Positions 54,810-64,000 of a stretch of 64,000 bases of DNA are shown here, piece by piece (the first letter of the stretch is position 1; each line of letters starts with the position of its first letter). Origin of the DNA: Gracilaria gracilis (lineage: Eukaryota; Rhodophyta; Florideophyceae; Gracilariales; Gracilariaceae); the NCBI GenBank assembly GCA_030374805.1, contig JARGSG010000195.1:124001-188000 (forward strand), in the 5' to 3' direction. Position numbers and translations under genes: made by a program. The notes beneath the pieces were generated by a model that saw only the letters and a program-made list of their open reading frames with translations, was not told the DNA's origin and searched no databases.

Positions 54810-56954
54810 TCACCGCTCTTCCTCCTGTACCTCCTCTTCCTCTTCCTCTTCCTCTTCCTCTTCCTCCTCGTCCTCCTCGTCCTCCTCGTCCTCCTCGTCC
54901 TCCTCGTCCTCCTCGTCCTCCTCGTCCTCCTCGTCCTCCTCGTCCTCCTCGTCTTCGTCGTCCTCCAATAGCTCAAAGCCGGCCACCTCCTCCAGCTCGT
55001 CCTCCACGCCTATCTCCTCCTGCGTCTGCTGCTCCGCGTGCTCGTCGAGCAAGTTGCGCTGAGCAACCGCCTCACGCTGGCACGCGCCGCTTATCGCGCG
55101 CGTGCTTTCTGTGCGAACGTGCGTCGGCGGCGCGCTCTCGCGCCTGACGGCGCGCTTGCGCGGCCGTATCACATCTTTGAGGTACAGGCGTCGCTTGCGG
55201 GTCAGCACCAAATGGCTGAGTGATGAGTGATCGCCACGCATGATATGCGCCACACGCTGCGGCCCCAGCCGCTGCTTGCACATGGCCAGCAGCGTGCGTT
55301 TGATGAGCGTCATCAAACGCTGGTGCGCGTGTTGCGAGAAGAAGCCGTAGCGCTTGTCAAAGCGGTCGGTGGCGCTTTCGCGCTCACAGAAGCGCACCAC
55401 CTCCGGCAGCGTAATGTCACACAGCTGCACAAAGTTGTTTCGCTTGTGCGGGATTTGCGACAGCGTGAAGCTGCTGGGCAAGCGAAACGTCCACTGGCCG
55501 CACTCGAGAGTTGGTGCCATGTGTTGCGCCGCGGTGGCGGGCGGCGGCGCACGCGGCTGCGCACCACCCGTTTGCTGAATCATGTGATGAGACGGGCGTA
55601 CATTGTGTCCCAACATGTTGTCATGCGTAAGCTCACTTTGTTTACCCTCAGCACTGTTATAACGGCGCGCCGCCGCCGCCAATGCGCCAACGTTTGAGTG
55701 AGAACCACTTGCGTCTCTGTCAGGTGGCGTCTGCGCGCCATCGAGTGTGCTCTTGTGAGCTGCGTGCACGTGCGGCGGCGGCGGCGGCGGCGTGGTGGGC
55801 GGCGTGGTGGGCGGCGTGGTGGGCGGCGTGGTGGGCGGCGGCGTGCGCGCTCGCGTGAGCGGCGTAGCGCTGGCGGCGACGAGCAACGCGTTGGCAATGC
55901 GCACCTCGACGGTCTGGAAGCGGCGGCAGTCGGGGTGCTGTCGCGGGTCAAAGCCGTAGCGGATCCACGCCTGGTAAAAGGGGCCGGTGCCGCTGAAGGT
56001 GTACGCCACGCGCGGGATGACGCGCTTGAACTGCGTGGCCAGCGGCGCGGGCATGCCGTCCTGCAGCGCGCGGCGCAGCCACACGGGGCGGCGCGCAAAC
56101 AGCGCGCGCACCAGCTGCAGACACTGCTGGTACTGCGCGCGGCAGCGCAGCACGGGCGGCAGCAGCGGCGGCGGCGGCGGCGCGGCCGGCACGCTGCGCG
56201 CGTCCGCCGCCACGCGGTGGTGCAGCCGCGCGATGCGGTCCGCCGCAGAGCGCCGGTCCAGCCCCAGCGGACGGTCGGGGATCAGCTCCGTCTGCGCGCG
56301 CACACTGGCGCCGTGCCCCACCGAGTACTGCCGGAACGCATAGTCCAACGTGCCGTACTCCAGCGCGCCGCGCGACAGCCGCCGCGCCCGCAACCGCTCC
56401 ACCAGCGCGTGCGGCGGGGGCGGCGGTGGTGGCGCCGCCGTAGGCGCAGCCGCGCGCACCGCCTCCATGCGCGGCCGCAGCAGCGCGTCGAACAGCGCCG
56501 TGGCCGCCGCCTCGTTGCGCCGGCCGTCGTCGTCATCGCCGTCGCCGTCGCCGTCGCCGTGAAGCGGCGGGCGCACGACAGCGCCGCACGCGCGCGGCGT
56601 ATGGTAACAAAAGTCGGCCAGCGAGCGGAAACGCAGCAGCGTGTGCACGCGCGCCAGCAGTCGCGCGTGGCCGCCGGCGGCGGGGGCGGCGGGCAGCTCG
56701 AGCACGAACAGGTTGGTGAGGCGCAGCGCGCGCTCGGGCTGGATGTTGGACGCGCTGCTGAGCGCGCCGGTTCGCAGGCTGAGCGGCGGCAGCGGCGCGC
56801 CGTCCGCGGCGGCGGCGCGTACGGCGCGCGCGCCGCCCAGCGCGGCCAGCGCGGCCAGCGCGGCGCGCGCGTCGGCGCCGTCGCGTAGCACGCCTGGTAG
56901 TTCCACCACCGCCACGCTGCGCAGCGGCGGCGGCGGCGGCGGCGGCGTGTTCAT
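54810..56954 (-). CDS. GTF3C5: General transcription factor 3C polypeptide 5 (TFIIIC)
   Basis: TFIIIC subunit 5 (yeast Tfc1/tau95) is part of the DNA-binding complex that recruits RNA polymerase III to tRNA genes. The diagnostic central block is present: ALFARRPVWLRRALQDGM, LKRVIPRVAYTF-like spacing, GTGPFYQAWIRYGFDPRQHP and CRRFQTVEVRI. An N-terminal dimerisation-type region and a long Ala/Pro/Asp insert precede it. The C-terminus is strongly acidic (EDEEDEEDEE), as in other members. I chose the Met at 56954 (MNTPPPPP); the frame extends to 57314, but that part is low complexity. The 714 residues exceed the human protein because of the Ala/Pro inserts and the acidic tail. No intron is needed. 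Confidence 0.85.
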   Translation of the reverse strand: MNTPPPPPPPLRSVAVVELPGVLRDGADARAALAALAALGGARAVRAAAADGAPLPPLSLRTGALSSASNIQPERALRLTNLFVLELPAAPAAGGHARLLARVHTLLRFRSLADFCYHTPRACGAVVRPPLHGDGDGDGDDDDGRRNEAAATALFDALLRPRMEAVRAAAPTAAPPPPPPPHALVERLRARRLSRGALEYGTLDYAFRQYSVGHGASVRAQTELIPDRPLGLDRRSAADRIARLHHRVAADARSVPAAPPPPPLLPPVLRCRAQYQQCLQLVRALFARRPVWLRRALQDGMPAPLATQFKRVIPRVAYTFSGTGPFYQAWIRYGFDPRQHPDCRRFQTVEVRIANALLVAASATPLTRARTPPPTTPPTTPPTTPPTTPPPPPPHVHAAHKSTLDGAQTPPDRDASGSHSNVGALAAAARRYNSAEGKQSELTHDNMLGHNVRPSHHMIQQTGGAQPRAPPPATAAQHMAPTLECGQWTFRLPSSFTLSQIPHKRNNFVQLCDITLPEVVRFCERESATDRFDKRYGFFSQHAHQRLMTLIKRTLLAMCKQRLGPQRVAHIMRGDHSSLSHLVLTRKRRLYLKDVIRPRKRAVRRESAPPTHVRTESTRAISGACQREAVAQRNLLDEHAEQQTQEEIGVEDELEEVAGFELLEDDEDEEDEEDEEDEEDEEDEEDEEDEEDEEDEEEEEEEEEEEEEVQEEER
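54835..54956. repeat. TCCTCCTCG tandem repeat in the acidic tail
   Basis: About 11 units of the 9-mer TCCTCCTCG, preceded by a TCTTCC run. On the coding strand they encode EDE repeats of the GTF3C5 C-terminus. Confidence 0.9.
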
Positions 56955-57149
56955 CGTGGGGCGGTAGCAGCGGCGGCGGCGAGAGCGCGAGTCGCGCGCG
57001 CGCGCACGTGGGCGGCGGCGGCGCCGTCCTACAGTGCGACAAAAAAAGGCGCGCCGCACGGGAATTTGGCGTGTGATACGCGCCGCGGCGTTTAATCGGC
57101 GCGCAGCTTGCAGCCAAGACGAATGCTTTCCGCGCGCGCGCTCTCGCGT

Positions 57150-57245
57150 GGTGCTGCGCGCCTTGCGCGTCTGCTGCGCGCCTTGCGCGTCTGCTGCGCC
57201 CCCTTGCGCGTCTGCTGCGCCCCCTTGCGCGTCTGCTGCGCGCCG
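57150..57245. repeat. Tandem CCTTGCGCGTCTGCTGCG repeat
   Basis: Four units of about 21 bp (CCTTGCGCGTCTGCTGCGCC) upstream of GTF3C5. Confidence 0.85.
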
Positions 57246-57761
57246 CGCCGCCGCAGCGGCAGTTAAAGACGCTGTAAATGGGCGCCATTCCCGGTGATGC
57301 GCTCGCGCGCCCAAAATATCTACAGCTGCTGCGGCAGCGCCGTCGCTTGTTCAACATGTGCTCAGCGCACCGTTGGTGGCACAGAAGCTGCGGTATGAGT
57401 CGTTCCGCCGCTGCCAAGAGATATGCGCAGCGCATTTACACCGCCACACCCTCCCGCGCGCTGCGTCTTTTTAGCAGTTTACGCCAACTCAGGCGGTTTA
57501 CAGGCGTGGGACAAGACGCCGCCAACTCCGTCGCCTTCCGCAAATAGATAACTCGCCTCATCGCCCTCAGCCTGCGGCGCATCATTTGTTGTCTTGTCTA
57601 TTCATAACCAAAACGAAACGCAAAAAAAAACCCTGCGGCGGCGCCGGCTCGTCACTATGACGCATCTCCACGCCACCCGTCGTCATTTTGTACACACGCA
57701 CAGCTCCGTTCCATCGCCACCTACACAACAACGCCAACGCGCCCAAATGTGTAATCAACAG
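57246..57761. other. Region upstream of GTF3C5; no firm gene
   Basis: A plus ORF at 57278-57547 (MSRSAAAKRYAQRIYTATPS...) is basic and could be a small divergent gene, but nothing supports it. Confidence 0.35.
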
Positions 57762-58425
57762 CTAGGAAACCACCATGGACTTGAGGTGAATGCGCCGAAT
57801 CGTGCCCCCCGCCCAATCGTGTGAGTTCTCAACGCACTCGCCGTCGCTCACAAAGTTATCGCTGTGCATCTGCCCGTCGTTGTCATGCACAATCGCTTCC
57901 AGGATCGGGCTGTGCCGTCGTCACGTCAACGTTAGCACCAAGCTTCACGCACAGCTCCGCAAGCGCGCGCATCCGCATGCATCATTACACTTACCTTGTT
58001 CCAAGCGTGGTCTTGAATTTGGTGAACATCAGATATGTTTGTGCGCCCCCCTTACGGAAAATCTCGCACTCCAGCTCACCGCTCCTGGGGTCGCCCCACA
58101 CCCTGCCCATCCATTGCTTTTGCGCGCAAATCACACACACATCGATCACACGGTTGGAACCAGTTCTGTGCGCTGCTGCGTGCTGCTATGTAGTACAACT
58201 TACCTCAACAGTGGCGCCGCTCGAGTCCCATTCAAACACGCACGTAGATGATTCGAGCGGGGGAGTGTCCAGCGGAAGCTCCATGCGCCCGCGCTTGTTG
58301 GGCACCACTTTGAATTCCACTTGCAACTGCTTTGAAGCCACGCGCGTGAGCAAACTCAACCAAATCAAGCCCATACTCATCATGCGCAAGCTGCGCCTGC
58401 GCGAACGCTGCTCGCGGCAACGCAT
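57762..58425 (-). CDS. Spliced gene of unknown function, two introns
   Basis: Three exons join in frame. Exon 1 ends at 58204 (...SSGATVE); the donor is GTAAGT. Intron 58075-58203 has acceptor GAG, then exon 2, 57995-58074 (LECEIFRKGGAQTYLMFTKF). The donor is again GTAAGT. Intron 57910-57994 ends in CAG, then exon 3, 57762-57909, ends in MVVS and TAG. The phases match at both junctions, which strongly supports real splicing. Exon 1 contains KQLQVEFKVVPNKRGR and STCVFEWDSSG. Its 5' start is unclear: another protein-like frame (LPRAAFAQAQLAHDEYGLDL) overlaps at 58310-58459 and would join with a one-base deletion. No domain was recognised. Confidence 0.6.
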
Positions 58426-58459
58426 CGCTCGTCACTGTAATCTGCAATTCAAGCTTCAA

Positions 58460-59786
58460 GCTTCAAGTTCAACCTTGGGCGTAGCGTTCCTACCGATGGT
58501 GAGATATATATCTATCTACCGAAGGTACCGTTTCCGTTGGTACGTGTTGCGTCTCCGCCGTGGCGCCTCGAGATGCGCGCCGCGCGCCCGCCGCGGCCGC
58601 GCTCTCTCTCTCTCTCTTGAGTTGCTTTTCGCGCCTGTGTGCGCAAAGCTGCGCTGCATTTCGAATTAGCTTGTTTTTTTAAAAAACACGTTTACAGCCA
58701 GCTGCAGGCCGTTGCCCTTCCTTGCCAAGCTCTAGGCAGCTGTCCGTGCTTTAATTTGCGCTGCACACGCACTCTCGAGTGTGTTCAACACTGTGTTACA
58801 GATATTCAACAAATGAACACAACACTTGACGCCTCACACTCAACTCGCACACCCATAATCACCTCCATTTATTCATCTATTTAATGCGCTTCTGATCCAC
58901 CCTTTGCTATTTATTGCCTCCAGCCGTCTGCCAAGCGCCAACCACGTGCACCCAACAAAACCTCATGCGCAATTACAATTATGCTTATTTGCAACTAATT
59001 AGCGTATATTATATCGTTCCCCACATTATATTTGTTACACACTAATTTTACACCCACATTAATTGCACTGCGTGTATAACGTGTGCATATTTTTTCGCTC
59101 ACATTTCGCCATGCTGGCAAGTATCTTTTCGAGATCTACTTTGTGCAGTCGGTTCTGCTACTGGCACGAAAGAACAGCTGTAGCCAATTTCTAACTTCCA
59201 TATTATTGTGTAGCCCATATTATTTGCGTCTGTACCATAAATAATGTGGTACAATATTTCCAGTGACCCATATCATTTACTGTGCTCTTGCCACTATTTT
59301 TGTCACTTCAATTAAAACCTTTGGGTAAATGACGACATCGGGGTAGTGACAAGTGATTTTTTTGAGCGCCCTAGAAGCTGAATTTCTGGATATTGATAGA
59401 CCAGGGTACTGACCATACGATAAGTGGTTCGTGCCGATAAGCAAACCAAAAGTTTTGACTAGTTGGAGCACTGAAAAAAACACAGTTTGTTGACTCAGTG
59501 TGTCGAACTCTTTCTACGAAAAGTGAAGTTTACGCTGTTGTGAGGACACCTCAGCTTGAATCATTTGTCAGTATTCATTGCTCACAATTTCATCAAATGT
59601 CACTCCACTACTTTATCACACTCAATCAGTTCACTACACTCATCTATCCAAATATTTGTCGTAATTGGCACTTTGAAGCATCATGTCCAGTCAAATGACA
59701 CAAAGAATGTCGTACAAATACCGATAAGATGTGGGGTCGGCCTGGTAGAGGGAGCGCGTGAGGGCTCAACCCGAAGGGGAAAAACA
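58460..59786. other. No gene seen
   Basis: AT-rich intergenic DNA with a (CT)n run at 58604-58617. No ORF or repeat was supported. Confidence 0.5.
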
Positions 59787-59790
59787 CACA

Positions 59791-62401
59791 ACCAATATGG
59801 TAGTAGGGCACCTGAAACCCGCAGGGGCAAACGGCGGGGCAACTAGTCTAGACCGTGTAGGTGTACGGTAGTAAACGTCGACGCGCGGTAAAACCTGAAT
59901 AGTAATAGAGTAGCAAGTGACCAAGATGGTATAGTTACTGCCCTAGTGGTGCCTGACTTTACAATACCCGAGGGGGAAGGCGAGGTGCACCACAATTTAT
60001 CAAGGTGCACCGACGCCGATCTCCCATGCGGGCATGACGTCATCGGCTGTGCCCATGACCTACTGTCATGGGCCAGCAATGCTAAACTATCCTAGACTAC
60101 AAAATTAGAAATTAGAAATTACAAAATACAGAATACCAATTGGGTACAGTGCAGCCAGCAAGGCGCACCAGTAGACCCACGTGGCACCAACCCATTGAGG
60201 TCTCATTGTACTACAGACCCCCCTTCCTACCCTGAGCCACGCCCTCGTGGCTCCTAGATCCTTTCACCAAGTCGGTTGCATCGTCGTACCAATTTGGTCC
60301 CTGTCGCAGCCTTCGTGCCATCTCGCGCCGTGCGTCGCATCGGCTCTGCGTCGCCGAGCGTACTCCGTTCACCACCTTGGTGATCACCGATTGCGGCTCT
60401 ATCCACTTCTTTGGTTATCACAGACGGCAGCCTATTCGTTCCCATTGGTGGTTTGGGCGCGGCGCGCGCCCATTGCATACCTCCAAGGTTCTGCCTTTTT
60501 GGCTGCCCGGCTTGGACCCTTTTACCGTGTCGGTATACCCAGTGGGGGTGGCGGGTTGCGCCTTCGAGCTCGTGTGGGCACTGTACCGTGAAGGATTTTG
60601 GCGCCCACTTGGTTGCGGCGTGTCTCTCTGTCCCTTCGAGGTTCGAGTACCAACCCTTCGAGGCATTGCCGCTGACTCCATCGAGGTTGTCCCACCGTTA
60701 TCCCTTCTGGTTACCTTCGCACCCCTTTGCGGTTTGTCCACGCGGGCTCGCGCCATCGTGGCTTTTCGTCCGACCGACAAGGTTAAATCCGTTTATGGTG
60801 ACCCCCGATCCGTATCTGAACCACATGGGTAGCCCTGGTACCAGCGTGCGGGCTCCCACCCGTAGCGGTACACGGCGCTTCATTCACTACCCCTAAGGTG
60901 GATGGATGGCCGCCTCGGTTGGCGTCTGCAGTGTACTACCACAAAGGGTTCCATTTTCATGTGCATCAAACCACCCTCGGTGTCGATCCTCCATGACGAG
61001 CGCGAAACCTTAACGTGGTCAAAATAGCGCGAAAACCATCTAGGAACCATGTCCGTTCTGTCTTCAAAGAATACCAACATAGGTCTCGATCGGTTTCGTA
61101 CCTCATAAGGAAACGAACTTTCATGGTAAGCACAAAAACTCGTTTCCCTTCTAGACCAATCCGAGGTGTATTCATGCCCTTTCTGGTCTCGCTCCCATCC
61201 CGTAATGGTCTACTTCCTCTCTCCATGGTTGCGGCGTCACCATATAGGTCCTGGCATGTGCCATTCGTCGGACCTCCTTGCCCTTCGTTACCATCACGGT
61301 CGATTAGCTTGTTCCATAAAGGATCTCGATAGTACCATACAGGTTCATTTCATGCTCTCTCTCTGATTTCCATAACTTTGAAACACCTTCAAGGTTTCCA
61401 TCGTACCATAAAGGGCTGCGCAGCATTACTAACGTCTCCCGCGCAGTTCCATGCTCCACCTTTAAGGTTTATTCCAAACCGCTTCAGTCCCCATGGGTGT
61501 CGTTCGTCATTACCACGAAGGTTTGGTTCTTCACAGCCACTATCCGGGTGACGCAATCCTCCGTCGTGTCTCTACTACCATAAACAGCTCAAACCAAATT
61601 GGTAGACCTTGCAGTTGCACTTCTGTGCGCAGCGAGCGTCACTTAGTACCGATTTGGTAGCTTGGGGGTGGCGCGCGACGTAGCGCGAGTGCCAGCAATG
61701 TACCTGTATGGTTCTGCATGGCCTCTTGGCGCGCATACGCGCACACGCTGCACCAGACCCATGAGGTTACTTGCAAGGCGAATCAAAAAATTGCACGCCG
61801 AATTACCCCACCAAACGGTATCAAAAACGCCGAAACACCTTTTCGTCTGTATCTCGGGAACCAAGCGGTTTCAGAGGCTGAGAAAGGCCGATTCGGAGCG
61901 CAGCACGCCCAAAATACTTAGATTTTTTGACCATGCCGGTGCACGCTCCCTACAGACAATAGTGTAAACCGAATCGGTTACCCAGCGCGGCGGTCTGCCG
62001 ATCTGGGGCGCGTCTCTCTCTTATCAAAAACCTTAATTTTTTGACTTTCACCACTTGGGTTTGGAGCCATGCGTGCGCGGCGCGTGCCATGAAGGTGCGC
62101 GCGCGTGCCGGCCGCGTGCCAGCTTTGGGATGGCTGCGACGCTGACGCTCGAAGCGCATCCCTCGTCGAGCTTCGTTCGGTACGACGTCATCACTAAACC
62201 TTCACGGTCTTCCGGCAAACTTTCTTGGTCTCTTCGATGCACTCTGATTAACTTCTCCCAGTTGGTGTTAGCTTCTTCATTAAATTTATCCAGTTAGGTG
62301 TTGCAGTTAGCTTCAGTTACCATGTGGGTGCGATGCGCAGCGAATGAGGAGCGCGAAAATAGCCTCCCCCCTCCCTAAGAGCTGTGCATCACCTCTAAGG
62401 T
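59791..62401. repeat. Array of ACC-N5-GGT interrupted palindromes
   Basis: By eye I count 28 exact ACC-N5-GGT sites in 2.6 kb. Examples start at 59791, 59852, 59920, 60135, 60266, 60288, 60371, 60479, 60524, 60773, 60820, 60889, 61239, 61290, 61334, 61385, 61458, 61512, 61593, 61648, 61702, 61757, 61930, 61968, 62050, 62198, 62319 and 62391. Less than one is expected by chance. Many one-mismatch forms (GCC-N5-GGT, ACC-N5-GGG, TCC-N5-GGT) and N4 or N6 spacings fill the gaps. The five central bases vary freely. The region has no gene. It lies just downstream of the chromodomain gypsy pol and probably belongs to its 3' region or LTR. Confidence 0.8.
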
Positions 62402-63316
62402 TTACCCATCGTTCGGCATGTCCTCTCCTTTTCGGTTCCAGTAGCTTACCCTGAAGTGGTGTGGTATGGCTGAGGGCGGCTCAGCAGTGTCACCATCTGC
62501 GCCCCAGCCATACCAACGTACGGTGTACTTTAGACCATCTGGGGTACGGCGGTGACCTACAAGGCGTTCCACTGGGAACTCATTAGAGACCTGGGCTGGT
62601 ATCGTTTCACCACTTTGGTTTAGATGAGCATCAGTACCACTAGGGGTAGGTGTTTCCTCTGAAGGAGCAACCGTAATCCCCGCAGGTGGTACGTAGTCTG
62701 GGTCGTCACCCTGTGCGTCATCATTAACCTCGACGGGTGTCCCGTCTTCCCGGGGCTGAGTCCTCAGGGCAACCGCTTGTGGGTCACGCGCGGATTCTCC
62801 GCGTTCCTTCCTGGACTGAACCGTCTGAGGTGCAACCGTGATTCGGTCAATAGAGATTGTATTCTCTACACCATCTTGGTTCACCGTTACCGTGTGGTCG
62901 GTCGACCGAACTACCTTGAAAGGTCCCGATGATTTCGGAAGAAGCTTAGAATTGATATCTCTATCAATAGCTTCATCATCAGCTTCATCACCCGGTCGTG
63001 GTTTAGCTCCTTTCGGGGGGTGGTCAATAAAGACATATTGACCCGGCGTAGCCGTTACCATTTGGGTTCCCTTTTGTTCGTAGTCCTCCTTGTACCGCTT
63101 CTGGGATGCTGTGAGCTTGCTCTCAGCATACTTGAGAGCACGTCTCAACCTCAAAAGGGTATTCCGTTTGACCTGTGACGGTGTGAGCGCTCCGGCGGCT
63201 TCTTGTCCTAATGGGTCCCCTTCAACAACAATACCTGGTGGGTGTCTTGACAGTATTAGATCGAACGGCGTAGTTTGCGTCGCTCGATGAACCTGAAGGT
63301 TATATGCATATGTCAA
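62402..63316 (-). CDS. Gypsy integrase C-terminus with chromodomain
   Basis: It starts in the C-terminal integrase region (YAYNLQVHRATQTTPFDLIL), then LPKSSGPFKVVRSTDH, the GPF/Y module. After an acidic Pro/Thr-rich linker, FPVERLVGHRRTPDG followed by LKYTVRWYGWGADGDTAEPP and HHF is a chromodomain. Chromodomains of chromoviruses read histone marks and steer integration. The ORF is open for 304 residues and overlaps the integrase core by a few bases in another frame. Confidence 0.85.
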   Translation of the reverse strand: MTYAYNLQVHRATQTTPFDLILSRHPPGIVVEGDPLGQEAAGALTPSQVKRNTLLRLRRALKYAESKLTASQKRYKEDYEQKGTQMVTATPGQYVFIDHPPKGAKPRPGDEADDEAIDRDINSKLLPKSSGPFKVVRSTDHTVTVNQDGVENTISIDRITVAPQTVQSRKERGESARDPQAVALRTQPREDGTPVEVNDDAQGDDPDYVPPAGITVAPSEETPTPSGTDAHLNQSGETIPAQVSNEFPVERLVGHRRTPDGLKYTVRWYGWGADGDTAEPPSAIPHHFRVSYWNRKGEDMPNDG

Positions 63317-64000
63317 GGGCTGTACGAGCTCGTCCCAACCAGTTGGTGTTCTTCCGTATAATGTCGCAGCCGAGATACCAGTGTTCGGTTAAAGCGCTCC
63401 ACTTGCCCATTCGTTTGCGGATGGTAGGCAGTGGTGAAGTAGTGCTTAATACCTAAGAGGTTACAAACAGCTTCAAAGAACTTCGAAGCTAAGTTCGAAC
63501 CATTGTCGGTAAGTAAATAAAGCGGTGCACCATACTGGTAGATCCAATTGTTCAAGAACGCCACCGCGAGGGTCGTCGATTTCGTGTCCTTCAAGGGTAT
63601 CGCTCGCGTGAGCTTCGAGAACCTGTCGGTGATTACGATGATGTACTGATATCCCCTTGTGGGTTTTTGGTAATGGACCCAGAAGGTCTATTGCGACGAA
63701 CTCGAGAGGACCCGCTGCAGGGAATAACTTCAAGTATTTCCTGTGCTTCCGGAGACCTCCACGGGTACGTACGCAAGATTCACATTGACCTACAAAGGTA
63801 TATATATCATTAGCCATATGAGGCCAGTAGTACCCTTGCCTCAAGGTGTAGTACATTCTCGTACCTCCAGGGGTGTCCTGATAGCCTTGGGTAGTGGGCT
63901 AGGTACAGCACCCGAGGGGCGCAGCACCTTGGGCACTACCTTCTGTAGGGAACCATCAATAGGAGCTCGCCTCACCAGGAAACCATTTCGGTCGACGTCA
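63313..64000 (-). pseudogene. Gypsy integrase core, frameshifted, cut by window end
   Basis: The zinc domain is YPRLSGHPGGTRMYYTLRQG with CESC. The core has EFVAIDLLGPLPKTHKG, LLTDNGSNLASKFFE and QTNGQVERFNRT (D,D,E). The frame changes near 63350, 63590 and 63860, so this copy is decaying. The rest of pol lies beyond 64000. It is a different gypsy lineage from the element at 1.6-42.3 kb, which lacks the chromodomain. Confidence 0.85.

Noticed and set aside
55698-56888. 396-codon Arg/Ala/Gln-rich plus ORF
   Set aside because: Antisense of the GTF3C5 gene; no domain, and composition follows GC content.
56955-57314. N-terminal extension of GTF3C5
   Set aside because: Ala/Gln/Arg low complexity from a tandem repeat; the Met at 56954 starts the plausible protein.
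60241-61380. ORFs across the ACC-N5-GGT region as genes
   Set aside because: They overlap in several frames without domains or consistent codon use; the signal is in the DNA words.

Overview
This is eukaryotic nuclear DNA. It carries spliceosomal introns, a TFIIIC subunit gene, a C2H2 zinc-finger gene, broken pieces of PAN2, TBC-domain and MAP kinase genes, and many transposable elements of eukaryotic families. I see no bacterial operon, rRNA, tRNA or CRISPR array. The mix of gene-dense GC-rich DNA with small introns and a thick pile of nested, decaying transposons would fit an alga. A red alga is my best guess, but nothing in the window proves it.

Layout. (1) 1.6-7.7 kb and 40.6-42.3 kb are the two halves of one Ty3/gypsy element: LTR, gag, protease, RT and RNase H on the left, integrase on the right. 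(2) The gypsy pol gene is split by a 32.9-kb block, 7711-40633. The block has matching terminal inverted repeats (CGTYGGTGTT...) and a TT target duplication; removing the block and one TT rejoins the pol reading frame. (3) Inside the block, left to right: a decayed tnp2 (En/Spm, CACTA-like) transposase at 11.9-15.0 kb; unidentified ORFs; three broken host-gene fragments (PAN2 exonuclease, TBC1D22-like Rab GAP, TGY-type MAP kinase) at 19.5-22.3 kb; a stop-riddled unknown ORF at 23.7 kb; a cluster of perfect hairpins at 25.0-25.6 kb; a nearly intact Plavaka/CACTA-like transposase at 26.4-29.6 kb; a minus-strand gene cluster at 29.9-36.0 kb that includes a DNA N6/N4-type methyltransferase read in line with a SET domain; a second hairpin cluster at 36.4-37.3 kb; and a truncated inverted copy of the same transposase at 38.4-40.2 kb. 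(4) 42.3-43.2 kb is an inverted copy of the gypsy LTR. (5) 44.1-47.9 kb is a decayed Ty1/copia element. (6) 49090-51951 is a hAT element with a perfect 8-bp target duplication. (7) 52.4-59.2 kb looks like host DNA: a C2H2 zinc-finger gene, a convergent GTF3C5/TFIIIC gene, and a spliced gene with two GT-AG introns. (8) 59.8-62.4 kb is a non-coding region with a dense array of the interrupted palindrome ACC-N5-GGT. It runs into the 3' end of a minus-strand chromodomain gypsy element that leaves the window.

The most interesting points are the ACC-N5-GGT array, the methyltransferase-SET gene riding with a CACTA/Plavaka-like transposase between two hairpin clusters, and the capture of three host-gene fragments in the same block. 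Most element genes are broken by in-frame stops that leave the downstream frame unchanged, so the block appears to be decaying mainly by point mutation.
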